Below, in pieces: positions 45,106 to 54,988 of a stretch of DNA of 64,000 nucleotides. Made by a program: the position numbers and the translations under genes. Every line of letters starts with the position of its first letter. The stretch's first letter is position 1. Source of the stretch: Aureibaculum luteum (GTDB taxonomy: Bacteria; Bacteroidota; Bacteroidia; Flavobacteriales; Flavobacteriaceae); assembly GCF_003449015.1 (NCBI RefSeq), contig NZ_QRGD01000002.1, positions 248,001 through 312,000 on the forward strand, written 5' to 3'. The notes beneath the pieces were generated by a model that searched no databases, had not been told where the DNA came from, and saw nothing but the letters and a program-made list of their open reading frames with translations.

Positions 45106-45137
45106 CAGCTCCTATCCAATGGGAGCTGTTTTATTTT
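45106..45137 (+). terminator. Rho-independent terminator
   Basis: CAGCTCC-N8-GGGAGCTG then TTTTATTTTTAT. It separates the 42-45 kb transcript from the subtilase gene. Confidence 0.8.
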
Positions 45138-45150
45138 TATAAATCAAAAT

Positions 45151-45170
45151 CCCCAAAAATGGGGATTGAC
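45151..45170 (+). promoter_or_regulatory. C4/G4 dyad-TTGAC element of the subtilase gene
   Basis: CCCCAAAAATGGGGATTGAC. Same element type as at 42186. No clear -7 TAnnTTTG follows at the usual distance, so the start site is not settled; the ATG is 140 nt downstream. Confidence 0.5.
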
Positions 45171-45309
45171 ATGGTTTACTATTTTTTTGAAATTGTTACG
45201 CTGTTGAATTATATCTAATGTGAAAATAAATCGACGTATGTCATTTCATATTACTTAATAATTTTTCATTTGGAAAAACTAAATAGACTAGACACTTAAA
45301 ATAAAAAAT

Positions 45310-48300
45310 ATGAAAAATACAATAAACAATTTAAGGATTCGAGTAGTCGATAAAAAATATAAAGGAATAGATAATGCTTCGGTTGTATTACAATCACAGA
45401 GAAAAACATTTTATCTAAATTGTCTAGATGAAAAAGGGAATTATGTAAGTGAAAATAATATTCCAAAAGGTGAATATATAGTAATTATCTCTAAAAAACC
45501 ATTCGATGAAGAAAGACGGAAAATTAGTTTTAAAGGAGGTAAACACGAAGAACTCTTTATTTTATTTGAAAATAATACTCCTTTTTATTATAGGGGTAAA
45601 GTAAAAACTCCTTTCACCCCTTATAAAAATGAAATTGTAGTGGTAATTGAGGAAGAACCTGAAAAGCCCAAAAGTAAAACAAGGATAGATAAAAAGCATG
45701 TACTTACTACTTTGGTAAAGAAGTACAAATTAAGTATTGAAGAACAAGGTGAAAACATTGAGAATAATGGTTTTTACATCATTAAATATTCATCAAAGAC
45801 CTCCGAAAAAGAAAAGTTAGAAGTACGTAAAGCCTTTGAAAAAGAAAGTTTGATTACGGCACCCTTACTGCATTTGAGTGAAAACAATGCTTCTGCATTG
45901 ACTAATGAAATTATGGTAAAATTCGAAGATTACGTAACCAAAGATACCATAGAAGAATTGGCGAAAAAGTTTAAATTAAAAATAAAAAGAAAGATGTCTG
46001 TTTTAGGTAATCTTTATCATTTTACTACTGGAACTACGCCAACTTATGAAGTTTTAAAAATAGCCAATGAAATTGCTGAATTGGAAAATGTTATTTTTTC
46101 TGAGCCCAATCTTATGCACACCACAGAAGAAGATGCGGTAACTCCAACAGATTTTTTATATCCTGAACAATGGGATCACCAAATTTTAAACACACCTGAT
46201 GCTTGGCAATTTTTAAGAAATATAAATACCAATCGAACTTTTGGAAATGCCAATGTTATCATAGGCGTTGTTGATTCAGGAGTTGATCCAAATCATCCTG
46301 AATTTTCAGGGAATGTCAGTAATGGAAATTCCAAAACGTATCAAGCTTTTGACTTTGGAAATATGGTAGCAAATAATAACACATTAACCAGCGATCATGG
46401 AACCTGTTGTGCAAGTGCAGCAGCAGCTAATGCAAATAATGCAACTGCCGTTACGGGAATTAATGAAGGCGTTGCTGGAGTTGCTGGTAATTGTAGGGTT
46501 TTGGCCATTAAAAGAGGTGGTGATGAAGCGAGATACGCCGATATGTACTTATGGGCAGCTGGCTTTGATCCGGAAAGTGATACCGCCAATTTTCCAGCTC
46601 AAATTACACCCGGGGCTGATGTGATTACCAATAGTTTTGGTTTTAGTACCGGTTCGCCAATTTCAGGAACAATGAGTGCCGTTTTTGATAAACTTACTGA
46701 TGATGGTAGAAATGGCTTAGGTACACTACTATTTTTTTCAGCAGGCAATGCAAATTCTGATATAGATATTACTTTTGCTCGTCCATGGGGTATGTATAGT
46801 AAATGCTTTTCTGTTTCCGCTTCCACTTTGGCGAATGACGGAGTTACAGAAACTAGAGCTGGATATAGTAGCTTTGGTTCGGTTGTAGAGTTTTGTGCCC
46901 CTAGCCATGATGCCTACGTGTCCAGTCAACCCTTACATAATCCAACCACGAATTATGGTGCCTTTACAGCCACAAGAATGGGTAATCCTAACACTAAAGA
47001 TGTGGCCGTTGGACGTCCTTCAGTTCAAAATACACTCTCGGCAAATGCAACTTCGGGTAGCAATAGTATAACCGTTAATAATAGTGCTGGTTTTAACGTA
47101 GGCCAAGCCATTATGATTAACAATCCCGGTAGCGGAAATGCAGAAACCCACTCGATAACTGCAGTTAATAATGCAGGAAAACAGCTAACCTTAGATGGAA
47201 ATTTATTTAATAATCACCCTACTGGAACAACCGTTTTTGCAACTCAAGCTGATTATAGAAATAATTTTGGCGGCACTTCTCATGCCACACCATTATGTGC
47301 TGGAGTTGCTGCTTTAATCTTATCTGCAAATCCGCAATTAACATGGACAGAAGTACGAGATTTGATGAGAAATACTGCTGTTAAAATAAATCCTGGTGAA
47401 AGTAATGCTAATGGTCGGTGGCAAGACATCAATGGTAATTTTTCAAATAGCGGTACTTATGATGGAAATCCCATTTTTAGTGAATTCTACGGATTTGGAC
47501 GAATCGATGCCGCTAGAGTTGTTCGCGAAGCAGGCTGGGATATTGAATTGGTAACTACCAACCTTAACTTTAATGATGTGCCAGAAGGAGAAGAAGTAGC
47601 CAGAGCAATACGATTTAATGTAAGGAGCCTTTGGAGTACTAATTTTAATATGACAAATCCTGGAACACCATTTGACACTCCTTATGGTACTTCTGAAAAC
47701 TTAGGAACGTCTTCAGATGCAAGTATAGTTAGGGAGGTATATTTATGGGTAACGTATAGAGGTACCACAGATGGTGATGAAATTACGATGGCTGATGGGT
47801 ATTCGGTCACCGTAACGAACCCAGAAACTGAACAAGAATGGATTATACCAATCACTGCCAATACCATAGGTAGAAAGACTTCTGCTATAATGCTCTGTTT
47901 AGACCAATCAGGTAGTATGGATTTTCCTTCTGGTATTGATAGTTCTAAAAGAATAGACGTTTTGAGATTTTCAGCGTCAATTTTAGCTGATGTTATTCAG
48001 CAAGGAAATGGTTTGGGAATTGTTTCATTTGATCAAGACCCACATGACATATTAATTCCTTTAGTAGGACCCCTCGGACCAGTGTCTCCTTTTGATGTTG
48101 ATAGAACCAATATTAAATCAGCAATTACCACTTTTAGTCCAAATTTAAATGGGTCAACTGCTATTGGTGATGGGCTTGAGAGGGCACAATTAAGATTAAA
48201 CCCTATAACTAATTATGATACAAAGTCCGTAATTGTATTAACAGACGGTAAAGAAACGGATTCTAAGTACATTGCCGATGTATCAGGTAGTATCAATGAC

Positions 48301-49479
48301 AGAGTATTTGCAATTGGATTAGGAAAAGCTGAAAATATTGAGCCATCAGCCTTAAATGCAGTTGTAAATAGTAGCGGAGGCTACTTACTTTTGACTGACG
48401 CATTAAATAATAATAGCATTTTTAAATTGGCAAAATATTTTCTTCAAATTTTAGCAGGTGTAAACAACGAAGAAGTGGTAGTTGATCCAGATGGAGAGTT
48501 ATTTCTAGGGCAAGAACACAAAATACCTTTTGTTATAAATGAAGCCGATATTAGTTCAGATGTCATTCTGATGTTACCCAATCCTCAAATGATTGACTTT
48601 GCATTAGAATCCCCAAATGGTCATATAATAAAACCTTCTGACAGCACAACGATACCTGGCCTTACTTTTAATTACGGTAATAACGTCTCTTATTATAGAA
48701 TGACCATGCCACTTCCAATAGGTGCAGGGGAAAGGGATGGGAAATGGCATGCTATTTTAAAAGTAAACGAAAAGTATTATCATAAATATAAAAATCGTTC
48801 ACTTACACATATAAATTATGAAGAAGAGTATCAATCATCAGGCACTAATATCTCTAAAGGAATACCCTATAGTCTTTTAGTTCACGCTTTTTCTAATCTG
48901 AAGATGAAAGTTGATATAAGTCAAGACGGTTTTGAGCAAGGAGCAACAATAAAATTGAAAGTGATACTTACGCAATATGGTATCCCATTACCAAACAATG
49001 TCTTTGTGTCAGCCATATTAACACCTCCTAACGGTATCAAAAAGACCGTTACATTTATCAAAGGCGATATTGGCGAATACAATCTTGATTTGAAAACTCA
49101 AACTTCGGGAATCTATCAATTCAGAATTATAGCAAAAGGAACAACCTTACGAGGAAGAGATTTTACAAGAGAACAAGTTAGAACAGGTGCAGTATGGGTA
49201 GGAGGAAATAATCCAGCACCAGAGAGCAATAGAAGTAATAAAGACAAACAGGAATTGTGTAAATTGTTAAGTTGCTTATTAAGCGAAAAGAACTTTTCTA
49301 CTGAATTTAAAGCGAGGATGGTTAAACAAGGTATTCATGTTGATGGAATGATAAAATGCTTAAAAGCGTACTGTAATAAATCAAATTCAACCAAATTAAA
49401 TGTTAATACCCTGGAAAGTTTAAAGTTGCAATACACAACACTAATGGATTCTTATAATGAAATTATAAATGAAATTTAA
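45310..49479 (+). CDS. Subtilisin-like protease with vWA domain, giant
   Basis: 1389 residues, no signal peptide. N-terminal domain (NNLRIRVVDKKYKGIDNASV) looks like a CarboxypepD_reg fold. About 130-270 is a propeptide-like region. The S8 domain has the triad GVVDSGVD (Asp322), DHGTCC (His363) and GTSHATP (Ser657); a 120-residue insert lies before the serine. A vWA domain follows, with LDQSGSM (MIDAS D865-S869), then a beta-rich region (about 1040-1300) and a Cys-containing C-terminus (LCKLLSCLLSEKNF). A cytosolic or non-Sec-exported subtilase coupled to vWA is unusual. It has its own promoter and is followed by two more cluster genes. Confidence 0.88.
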   Translation: MKNTINNLRIRVVDKKYKGIDNASVVLQSQRKTFYLNCLDEKGNYVSENNIPKGEYIVIISKKPFDEERRKISFKGGKHEELFILFENNTPFYYRGKVKTPFTPYKNEIVVVIEEEPEKPKSKTRIDKKHVLTTLVKKYKLSIEEQGENIENNGFYIIKYSSKTSEKEKLEVRKAFEKESLITAPLLHLSENNASALTNEIMVKFEDYVTKDTIEELAKKFKLKIKRKMSVLGNLYHFTTGTTPTYEVLKIANEIAELENVIFSEPNLMHTTEEDAVTPTDFLYPEQWDHQILNTPDAWQFLRNINTNRTFGNANVIIGVVDSGVDPNHPEFSGNVSNGNSKTYQAFDFGNMVANNNTLTSDHGTCCASAAAANANNATAVTGINEGVAGVAGNCRVLAIKRGGDEARYADMYLWAAGFDPESDTANFPAQITPGADVITNSFGFSTGSPISGTMSAVFDKLTDDGRNGLGTLLFFSAGNANSDIDITFARPWGMYSKCFSVSASTLANDGVTETRAGYSSFGSVVEFCAPSHDAYVSSQPLHNPTTNYGAFTATRMGNPNTKDVAVGRPSVQNTLSANATSGSNSITVNNSAGFNVGQAIMINNPGSGNAETHSITAVNNAGKQLTLDGNLFNNHPTGTTVFATQADYRNNFGGTSHATPLCAGVAALILSANPQLTWTEVRDLMRNTAVKINPGESNANGRWQDINGNFSNSGTYDGNPIFSEFYGFGRIDAARVVREAGWDIELVTTNLNFNDVPEGEEVARAIRFNVRSLWSTNFNMTNPGTPFDTPYGTSENLGTSSDASIVREVYLWVTYRGTTDGDEITMADGYSVTVTNPETEQEWIIPITANTIGRKTSAIMLCLDQSGSMDFPSGIDSSKRIDVLRFSASILADVIQQGNGLGIVSFDQDPHDILIPLVGPLGPVSPFDVDRTNIKSAITTFSPNLNGSTAIGDGLERAQLRLNPITNYDTKSVIVLTDGKETDSKYIADVSGSINDRVFAIGLGKAENIEPSALNAVVNSSGGYLLLTDALNNNSIFKLAKYFLQILAGVNNEEVVVDPDGELFLGQEHKIPFVINEADISSDVILMLPNPQMIDFALESPNGHIIKPSDSTTIPGLTFNYGNNVSYYRMTMPLPIGAGERDGKWHAILKVNEKYYHKYKNRSLTHINYEEEYQSSGTNISKGIPYSLLVHAFSNLKMKVDISQDGFEQGATIKLKVILTQYGIPLPNNVFVSAILTPPNGIKKTVTFIKGDIGEYNLDLKTQTSGIYQFRIIAKGTTLRGRDFTREQVRTGAVWVGGNNPAPESNRSNKDKQELCKLLSCLLSEKNFSTEFKARMVKQGIHVDGMIKCLKAYCNKSNSTKLNVNTLESLKLQYTTLMDSYNEIINEI

Positions 49480-49537
49480 TAAAAATCTGGGACACCGAAA
49501 ACAGAATAGAGTAGGTATAAATTAAAATTATAATCAA

Positions 49538-49777
49538 ATGAAAGATTCAAAAGATGTTGCCAAACAAGTGTTGGGCTCTAAAATTGTGAATTACGAAGCA
49601 TTAGGTAAAACAATTGCTAAGCTTGGACCTGAATTAGCGTTAATGGATGATCCTTGGGAAAATTTTTGTGGAACAATGAGATACTATATTAGAATTTTCC
49701 GACTAGCCCCATTTGGCTCTAATGTTCAAGAATTGGATAGATTAGAAAGATTAGAGGAGCTAGATAGACAGTTGTAG
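49538..49777 (+). CDS. Small hypothetical protein of the subtilase cluster
   Basis: 79 residues, with GPELALMDDPWENFCGTMRY near residue 30. No signal peptide, no family known. It lies 58 nt after the subtilase gene and overlaps the next gene by one base (TAGTG), so it is part of the operon. Confidence 0.7.
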   Translation: MKDSKDVAKQVLGSKIVNYEALGKTIAKLGPELALMDDPWENFCGTMRYYIRIFRLAPFGSNVQELDRLERLEELDRQL

Positions 49778-51087
49778 TGAGAAAATTGAATGAAAATATA
49801 AATGTTGATTCTAAGCATACTTTTAAAAATAGCTTGCCTGAAAAACAATTATTTGAGGATAGATTGTCCTACGCATTAGATTTTGCCTCACGTACCATCA
49901 GGCATCTCATCATCGAAGGGCATGCAGCACCTGAAAATGCTCCCTGGTTTGTCAGGTCAGAAAAAATAATTGCTGAGGCAGCATTTTTAATAGTTTATGC
50001 CAAAGCTAGTTTATCACATAAAAAAGTAGCAAATGCAGTAAACACGCTATATAAGTTAATTGAACCTTTAGCGAGAAGCAAAGCTACTTTAACAAATATA
50101 TGTCTTAAACCAGCTTTGGCTTTAGATTATGCCCACGGACATATTTGTTTACATTATTCTGGATATCCAAATTCATCGTTTGATAAGATTCTTGAAAATG
50201 TGTTGAATGATGAAAAAAGTATAGAACGGACACCCTATAGAATGCTTGAACAAGAATGGTTATTTAATATATGGAAAAATACAGATAACAAAAAAGAAAT
50301 TCAATTTTGGACTAATCTGGGTTGCTTGAACCATTCCTTTGATTTTTTTAGTGAAAGCACGGACGGTGTCTACGCTCTTACACATTCAGTAATGTATACT
50401 TTTTTCAATTCAGTAACCACTGTTAAAATCGATATGGATAAATTAATAAATGATTTAGAGGCCTTATTAATAATCTTCATGGACAGACAAGACTATGACA
50501 TTGCAGGAGAACTATTAATTGCATGGACATTAACAAAAAAACCATTCAGTAATTTAGCTATTTTCGCATTAAGATGTTTAAATTATATTGAAAAAAGAGT
50601 AGGCTTTTTACCTGCACCAAATCTTGACTTAAAAGTAATTGAAGGAAAGGACCAAAAAGAAAGAAGAACATATCTATATAGTCTAAACTATCATACCGTA
50701 TTTGTAATGGGGCTATTATCTGGGAGCTTACTTAAAAATTATGAATCTATAAAGATTACGCAAAATGAACCCAATGATTTTTCAAAATTAAATATGCTTT
50801 TAAATTGTGAACTACAAAAAGAAAAACAAGTTCATTGGATGGAATATTTTAGTGTTTTAAATAAGGACCAAAAAAAAGAACTCTTACCTTGGATTTACCA
50901 AGTTCTCTTAGTTAGAAAAATAAAACTGCATAAATATGATGCCGTTAAGAAAATGTTAGATTTTTCTAAAGGCACATCTCTTGAGGGTTATAATATAACT
51001 AAACAAGCTGAGGAGTTATTAAATAGGTTAAAATATTTTAGCATTATAAATAATGATAGAAATGATTTAACCCTACAGACCGATTGA
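49777..51087 (+). CDS. DUF6895-like protein
   Basis: 436 residues with a GTG start that overlaps the previous TAG; there is no nearer in-frame ATG. Helical. SFDFFSESTDGVYALTHSVM and YLYSLNYHTVFVMGLLSG are like the family I recall as DUF6895, whose members sit in secondary-metabolite or peptide-type clusters, but I cannot confirm it. No TM or signal. Cluster member; ends convergent with the LuxR gene. Confidence 0.6.
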   Translation: MRKLNENINVDSKHTFKNSLPEKQLFEDRLSYALDFASRTIRHLIIEGHAAPENAPWFVRSEKIIAEAAFLIVYAKASLSHKKVANAVNTLYKLIEPLARSKATLTNICLKPALALDYAHGHICLHYSGYPNSSFDKILENVLNDEKSIERTPYRMLEQEWLFNIWKNTDNKKEIQFWTNLGCLNHSFDFFSESTDGVYALTHSVMYTFFNSVTTVKIDMDKLINDLEALLIIFMDRQDYDIAGELLIAWTLTKKPFSNLAIFALRCLNYIEKRVGFLPAPNLDLKVIEGKDQKERRTYLYSLNYHTVFVMGLLSGSLLKNYESIKITQNEPNDFSKLNMLLNCELQKEKQVHWMEYFSVLNKDQKKELLPWIYQVLLVRKIKLHKYDAVKKMLDFSKGTSLEGYNITKQAEELLNRLKYFSIINNDRNDLTLQTD

Positions 51088-51171
51088 ATTGTCATTAACA
51101 GTAATAGTCGCTCAAAAGAAATGGAATACTAAAGTTTCTTAATTGACACTGAAGGCAGAAGAGATAAAAAT

Positions 51172-51858
51172 TTACAAATCAATTACTTTAGAAGCCCTTT
51201 TAATAAGTTGAGCCGTGTTTTTAACTTTAAATTTTTCGATTAAATTTTTACGATGAGAGATAGCCGTATGGTTACTAATATAAAGTTTATCTGCTATTTG
51301 TTTAGAGGAAAAACCATCTCCAATTAATCCCAATACTTCTCTTTCTCTAGATGAAATTGGATAGAATTGTTCGCTATTTGATGCGTTAAATTTTATGAGT
51401 TCATTTGATTTAAAACAATGTTCTATTTTTTCTTTATCCGAAATATCAAAAAGATAATTTACAAGGAGGGAATAATCTTTTAATTTGTACATGAATATTT
51501 CATGCTTTATAAAAATTCTTTTTTTAAAAACGTTAGTGATATGATACCTAAGGTTTAATTTTTGATAAATATAGGGTGGGGTGATAAAGGCTTTTATTTT
51601 TTCCTTGACTACTTTTGATTCTTTAAAATCAATCAGCTCAAACCAAAACTCCCAACCTTGATCAAACAACTTAGGATAATTTTCACCAATAAATTTTTTT
51701 ATTCCTTCATTACAACATAAAAATTGTTCGGTTTCAATGACATAGATGCTGATCATTGAATTTTTTGAAGATTCATCTGCGTTGATAATTTTCGAAATTT
51801 TTGATATTAAAAAATTCCGAGTCAAATCAAAAACCTTATGTTTTCCAATTGGAATCAT
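51172..51858 (-). CDS. LuxR-type regulator with PAS-like N-terminus
   Basis: 228 residues from the ATG at 51858. The frame also has an upstream TTG (51951), but that TTG is the -33 element of the promoter, so I reject it. The C-terminal HTH is SSREREVLGLIGDGFSSKQI ... LYISNHTAISHRKNLIEKF, the LuxR/GerE type. Residues 20-140 have a PAS-like pattern (MISIYVIETEQFLCCNEG). No receiver domain or signal-anchor seen. It is convergent with the subtilase cluster, and its promoter carries the same dyad-TTGAC element as two cluster promoters, so it is the best candidate regulator of that cluster. Confidence 0.85.
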   Translation of the reverse strand: MIPIGKHKVFDLTRNFLISKISKIINADESSKNSMISIYVIETEQFLCCNEGIKKFIGENYPKLFDQGWEFWFELIDFKESKVVKEKIKAFITPPYIYQKLNLRYHITNVFKKRIFIKHEIFMYKLKDYSLLVNYLFDISDKEKIEHCFKSNELIKFNASNSEQFYPISSREREVLGLIGDGFSSKQIADKLYISNHTAISHRKNLIEKFKVKNTAQLIKRASKVIDL

Positions 51859-51920
51859 TTTTAGTCGGTTATGAATTAATTTTGGGAAGATTTTAAATGT
51901 GATAACTCCTATTATCAAAT

Positions 51921-51963
51921 CAAAAATACACTTATATATAACTATTGTCAAGGGGGTATTTCC
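51921..51963 (-). promoter_or_regulatory. Promoter of the LuxR-type gene with dyad element
   Basis: Minus strand: GGGGAAATACCCCCTTGAC, where TTG is at 51951-51949, then a 20-nt spacer and a perfect TATTTTTG (51928-51921). The predicted start is about 55 nt ahead of the ATG at 51858. Confidence 0.65.
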
Positions 51964-52298
51964 CCTTTTACGAAAGGTGTTTTCCCCTTTTTTTTTTGAA
52001 ACATTAGTTAGAGTGTGTTTAAATTACAATAACTTTTGATAGTAATCAATAGCGGAAATGGGTAATTTTTAAACTAGTGGAATTCAGGTATTATTTTAAA
52101 TGTGTACGCTATTTATTTCGATGTGGTTTGCACGCATGTTATAAGCACCTCCCTTAATTTGGACGGTCAACTTGTGCTGAACTCAATTCAGTATGTTCAA
52201 TATTATAATTGTGGTTAAAGGGTATAAAAATCTATATGTTTATCTAAATTTAGCTACATGTATTCTTTAAGAAATTTGTTTTCACCACAAACGTGTAC
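51964..52298. other. Intergenic region
   Basis: 335 nt of AT-rich DNA between two minus-strand genes. It includes a T11 run and a CTGAA-CTCAA-TTCAG inverted repeat near 52177. No gene seen. Confidence 0.4.
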
Positions 52299-52535
52299 TT
52301 ATTTTAAAACCGCAATATATCCTTTATTATAAGCATCGCCAATCTGATAGCTAAAACCATGTTCTTTTAAACAACGTGTTACTTTGTTCTTCATACCTTG
52401 AGAATTACCAGTGATAATTTGTAACGGTAAAAAACGCTGATTTAGCAGTACATAATCTTCTACCAATTCTTGTACTTCCGAATAGGTAACACCATGAAGG
52501 TCTAAAGGAGATTTTCTAAAAAATAATTTTTTCAT
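52299..52535 (-). CDS. Smr-domain protein
   Basis: 78 residues, a stand-alone Smr domain: LDLHGVTYSEVQELVEDYV with the DLHG motif and LQIITGNSQGMKNKVTRCL with the TGxG-like GNSQG. Smr domains are DNA or RNA endonucleases, fused to MutS2 in other genes. The short size is usual for single-domain members. Divergent spacing of 41 nt to the cytochrome gene, both minus strand, so may be co-transcribed with it. Confidence 0.82.
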   Translation of the reverse strand: MKKLFFRKSPLDLHGVTYSEVQELVEDYVLLNQRFLPLQIITGNSQGMKNKVTRCLKEHGFSYQIGDAYNKGYIAVLK

Positions 52536-52576
52536 TACTAATGGTATATAGGCGTACTAATTGCTTCACAAATTAC

Positions 52577-54823
52577 TTATGCTTGATTTAATGTTTTCAT
52601 CAAGTTTTGATAATTGGTATTATTAGGATCTAGCTGAATCAATTTATTTATAATAGGGATGGCTTTTTTAACTTCTTTCAGGTTCACATACTGAAAGGCT
52701 AACGCATATAGTAAATCCTCATTATTTGGATAGATTTTAATGCCCTCTTTTAACGTTTTCTCAGCAGCTTTCAAATTATTTACTTTACCATACATTAAAC
52801 TCAAGTTATAGATCACACGAATGTTATCTGGTAGTAATGCATGGGCTTTTTCCATTTCTGTAACGGCATCGTCAACCCTATTTAGTTCAGCAAGTAACAG
52901 GCCTAAAGAATAATAGGTAATTCCGAACTCAGGTTCTTGTTTAATGACCTCTCTAAATGCTTTTTCGGCCTTGTCAGGCTCTCCTAAATTATAATAGATA
53001 TTGGCTAAATTACTACGAACTATATTATTGTTAGGATCAATTTCTAAAGCTTTTTCATAGCCTATTTTAGTATTTTGTAAATCACCTTTCTTTTGGTAAT
53101 AGGTTGCTTTTGTTGCTTGTCCACCACTAAAATCGGCATTTATTTTTAAATAGCTCTGAAATTCCTTACCCGCTTTTGTATAAGCATCGGCATAAGTTGC
53201 TGGTATATTTACTTCAGGCACATCACCTAAGGCAAAATAGGCTTTTATTCGAATAGATCTTTTCGCATCTTTTAATAAGGGTAATAAATACGACATAAAA
53301 TCGGTTGTATTCGATTGGCTTAACACATCAAGTGTAGCACCACGAACTAAGGGTGATTTGTCATTTAAAAACGCCATAAATTCATCAAAACGACTTTGCA
53401 AATTATAGTTTTGAAGAGCCTTTACTGCTGAAGCTCTTGCAATATCTGGTTGTTTTTTGTTTTGAACTAAATCAAACAACCCTTCATGTGCATTGGGTAA
53501 TCCAATAATTCCCGGAGCCAATTGATCTGAAAAATGGATACTATCTGGCTGTCCATATAATTTTTGAAAACCTTGCCACGCCCATTCATTTGTTTTATCT
53601 GTATGGCATTGCACACAGGCATTAGGCGTATCATATTTGATACTTTGGTCAGGTCTCGGTATTCTAAAACTATGATCGCGTCTGTAATCATTGCCCATAT
53701 ACGTTCTGCCCACCATATGACAGTTAATACATTGTGTAGCGTCTTCAAACCCTTCATGCTTGTGATGCGAAGCTACATTGTATGTTGTAGGTTCGTGACA
53801 TTGCATACAGAGTTTATTACCGTCAAATTTTAATTTTAAGGAGTGTGAATTGTGACAATCTTTACAAGAAACACCATTGTTATACATTTTACTTTGAACA
53901 AAGGAAGCATAAACATAATCTTCATCTAAAATTTGACCATCAGCATTATAAGTAGGGGCTTCTAATAATTGCGGAAAATAATGGTCAAGCATTGTTCCTT
54001 CATAATTAAAATTCTCTGAAACTTGTTCACGTCTCATATGGCATCTTGCACAGGCATCTACCAATTGGTGTGAAGAAATATCAGAAGTCATGTGTAACTT
54101 ACTAGTAGCAGTGTCATAGGCATCTCCCAAATCCTTTACTTGAGTAATATGGTCTTTCCCTGGGCCATGACAGGCTTCACAGCTTACATTAATTACAGAA
54201 TATTTGGTGTCGTATTTTTTAGTAGTCTCATCATAATTTTCACGGACATTTGTAGAATGACAATCAGCACACATATTGTTCCAGTTCAAACCACCTCTAG
54301 ACCAATGTAGCCATTCAGAATGTACTACTTTAAAATCCGGATAAAGGTCAAACCATATTTCTTTCTCAGTGTCCCAAGCCGTTCGTAAGGCTTGATAGGC
54401 TCCATCTGGAAATTGAACTAAATATTGTTGTAAGGGTTTTACACCAAAGGTATAAGCTACCTTATAATCGTGATTTAATCCGTCAGGTCCTTCTGTATTG
54501 GCATAGAACACACTATCTTTTATAAAGAAGGTAGAAGTTACGCCTTGACTTTTAAATACTTCTCCTTCAAATTTTGCCAAAACAGTTTCACGTGTTGGAA
54601 GTTCCATGGCCCTATCATGATCAGATCCTTTCCAGTCTTTAAATTGGTCTTGATGGCATTCCTTGCACGATTCGCTACCTAAAAAATGAGCATCGGGTAT
54701 CAATTTCGTTGATAATCCGGTATTTTTTGTGGTTTCTATTTTTTTGTATTTTTCTTTTTTATCCACACAGGCGGTCAATAATAGCGTAGCAAGTAGTAGA
54801 AAAAAAGTAATTATTTTAGGCAT
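52577..54823 (-). CDS. Octahaem c-type cytochrome lipoprotein with TPR repeats
   Basis: 748 residues from the ATG at 54823, which begins the lipobox signal (ITFFLLLATLLLTAC); the frame runs back to a TTG at 54838. Eight CxxCH motifs: CKECH, CADCH, CEACH, CARCH, CKDCH, CMQCH, CINCH and CVQCH, in the first ~400 residues. The C-terminal ~200 residues hold about five tetratricopeptide repeats (IVRSNLANIYYNLGEPDKAE and similar). A multi-haem electron-transfer lipoprotein on the periplasmic or outer-membrane side, in the style of cytochrome c554/octahaem families. No partner reductase is adjacent. Confidence 0.92.
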   Translation of the reverse strand: MPKIITFFLLLATLLLTACVDKKEKYKKIETTKNTGLSTKLIPDAHFLGSESCKECHQDQFKDWKGSDHDRAMELPTRETVLAKFEGEVFKSQGVTSTFFIKDSVFYANTEGPDGLNHDYKVAYTFGVKPLQQYLVQFPDGAYQALRTAWDTEKEIWFDLYPDFKVVHSEWLHWSRGGLNWNNMCADCHSTNVRENYDETTKKYDTKYSVINVSCEACHGPGKDHITQVKDLGDAYDTATSKLHMTSDISSHQLVDACARCHMRREQVSENFNYEGTMLDHYFPQLLEAPTYNADGQILDEDYVYASFVQSKMYNNGVSCKDCHNSHSLKLKFDGNKLCMQCHEPTTYNVASHHKHEGFEDATQCINCHMVGRTYMGNDYRRDHSFRIPRPDQSIKYDTPNACVQCHTDKTNEWAWQGFQKLYGQPDSIHFSDQLAPGIIGLPNAHEGLFDLVQNKKQPDIARASAVKALQNYNLQSRFDEFMAFLNDKSPLVRGATLDVLSQSNTTDFMSYLLPLLKDAKRSIRIKAYFALGDVPEVNIPATYADAYTKAGKEFQSYLKINADFSGGQATKATYYQKKGDLQNTKIGYEKALEIDPNNNIVRSNLANIYYNLGEPDKAEKAFREVIKQEPEFGITYYSLGLLLAELNRVDDAVTEMEKAHALLPDNIRVIYNLSLMYGKVNNLKAAEKTLKEGIKIYPNNEDLLYALAFQYVNLKEVKKAIPIINKLIQLDPNNTNYQNLMKTLNQA

Positions 54824-54988
54824 AAAGTGCGATAACAAATGAGAGGATAAAGCTATTGTAAATATAGTGAAATAAAAAATTTTGCTTTTTTAAATTGAAT
54901 TTATTTATGAGCAACAAAAGTTCTTCTTTTATGAGTGACAGAAGGCGTATTTATTTTTAACTTTACATCTCAAATTTTTAATTCAAAA

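Noticed and set aside
51859-51951. N-terminal extension of the LuxR-type protein from TTG
   Set aside because: The TTG is part of the -33 element of a strong promoter, and the -7 box lies inside the extension.
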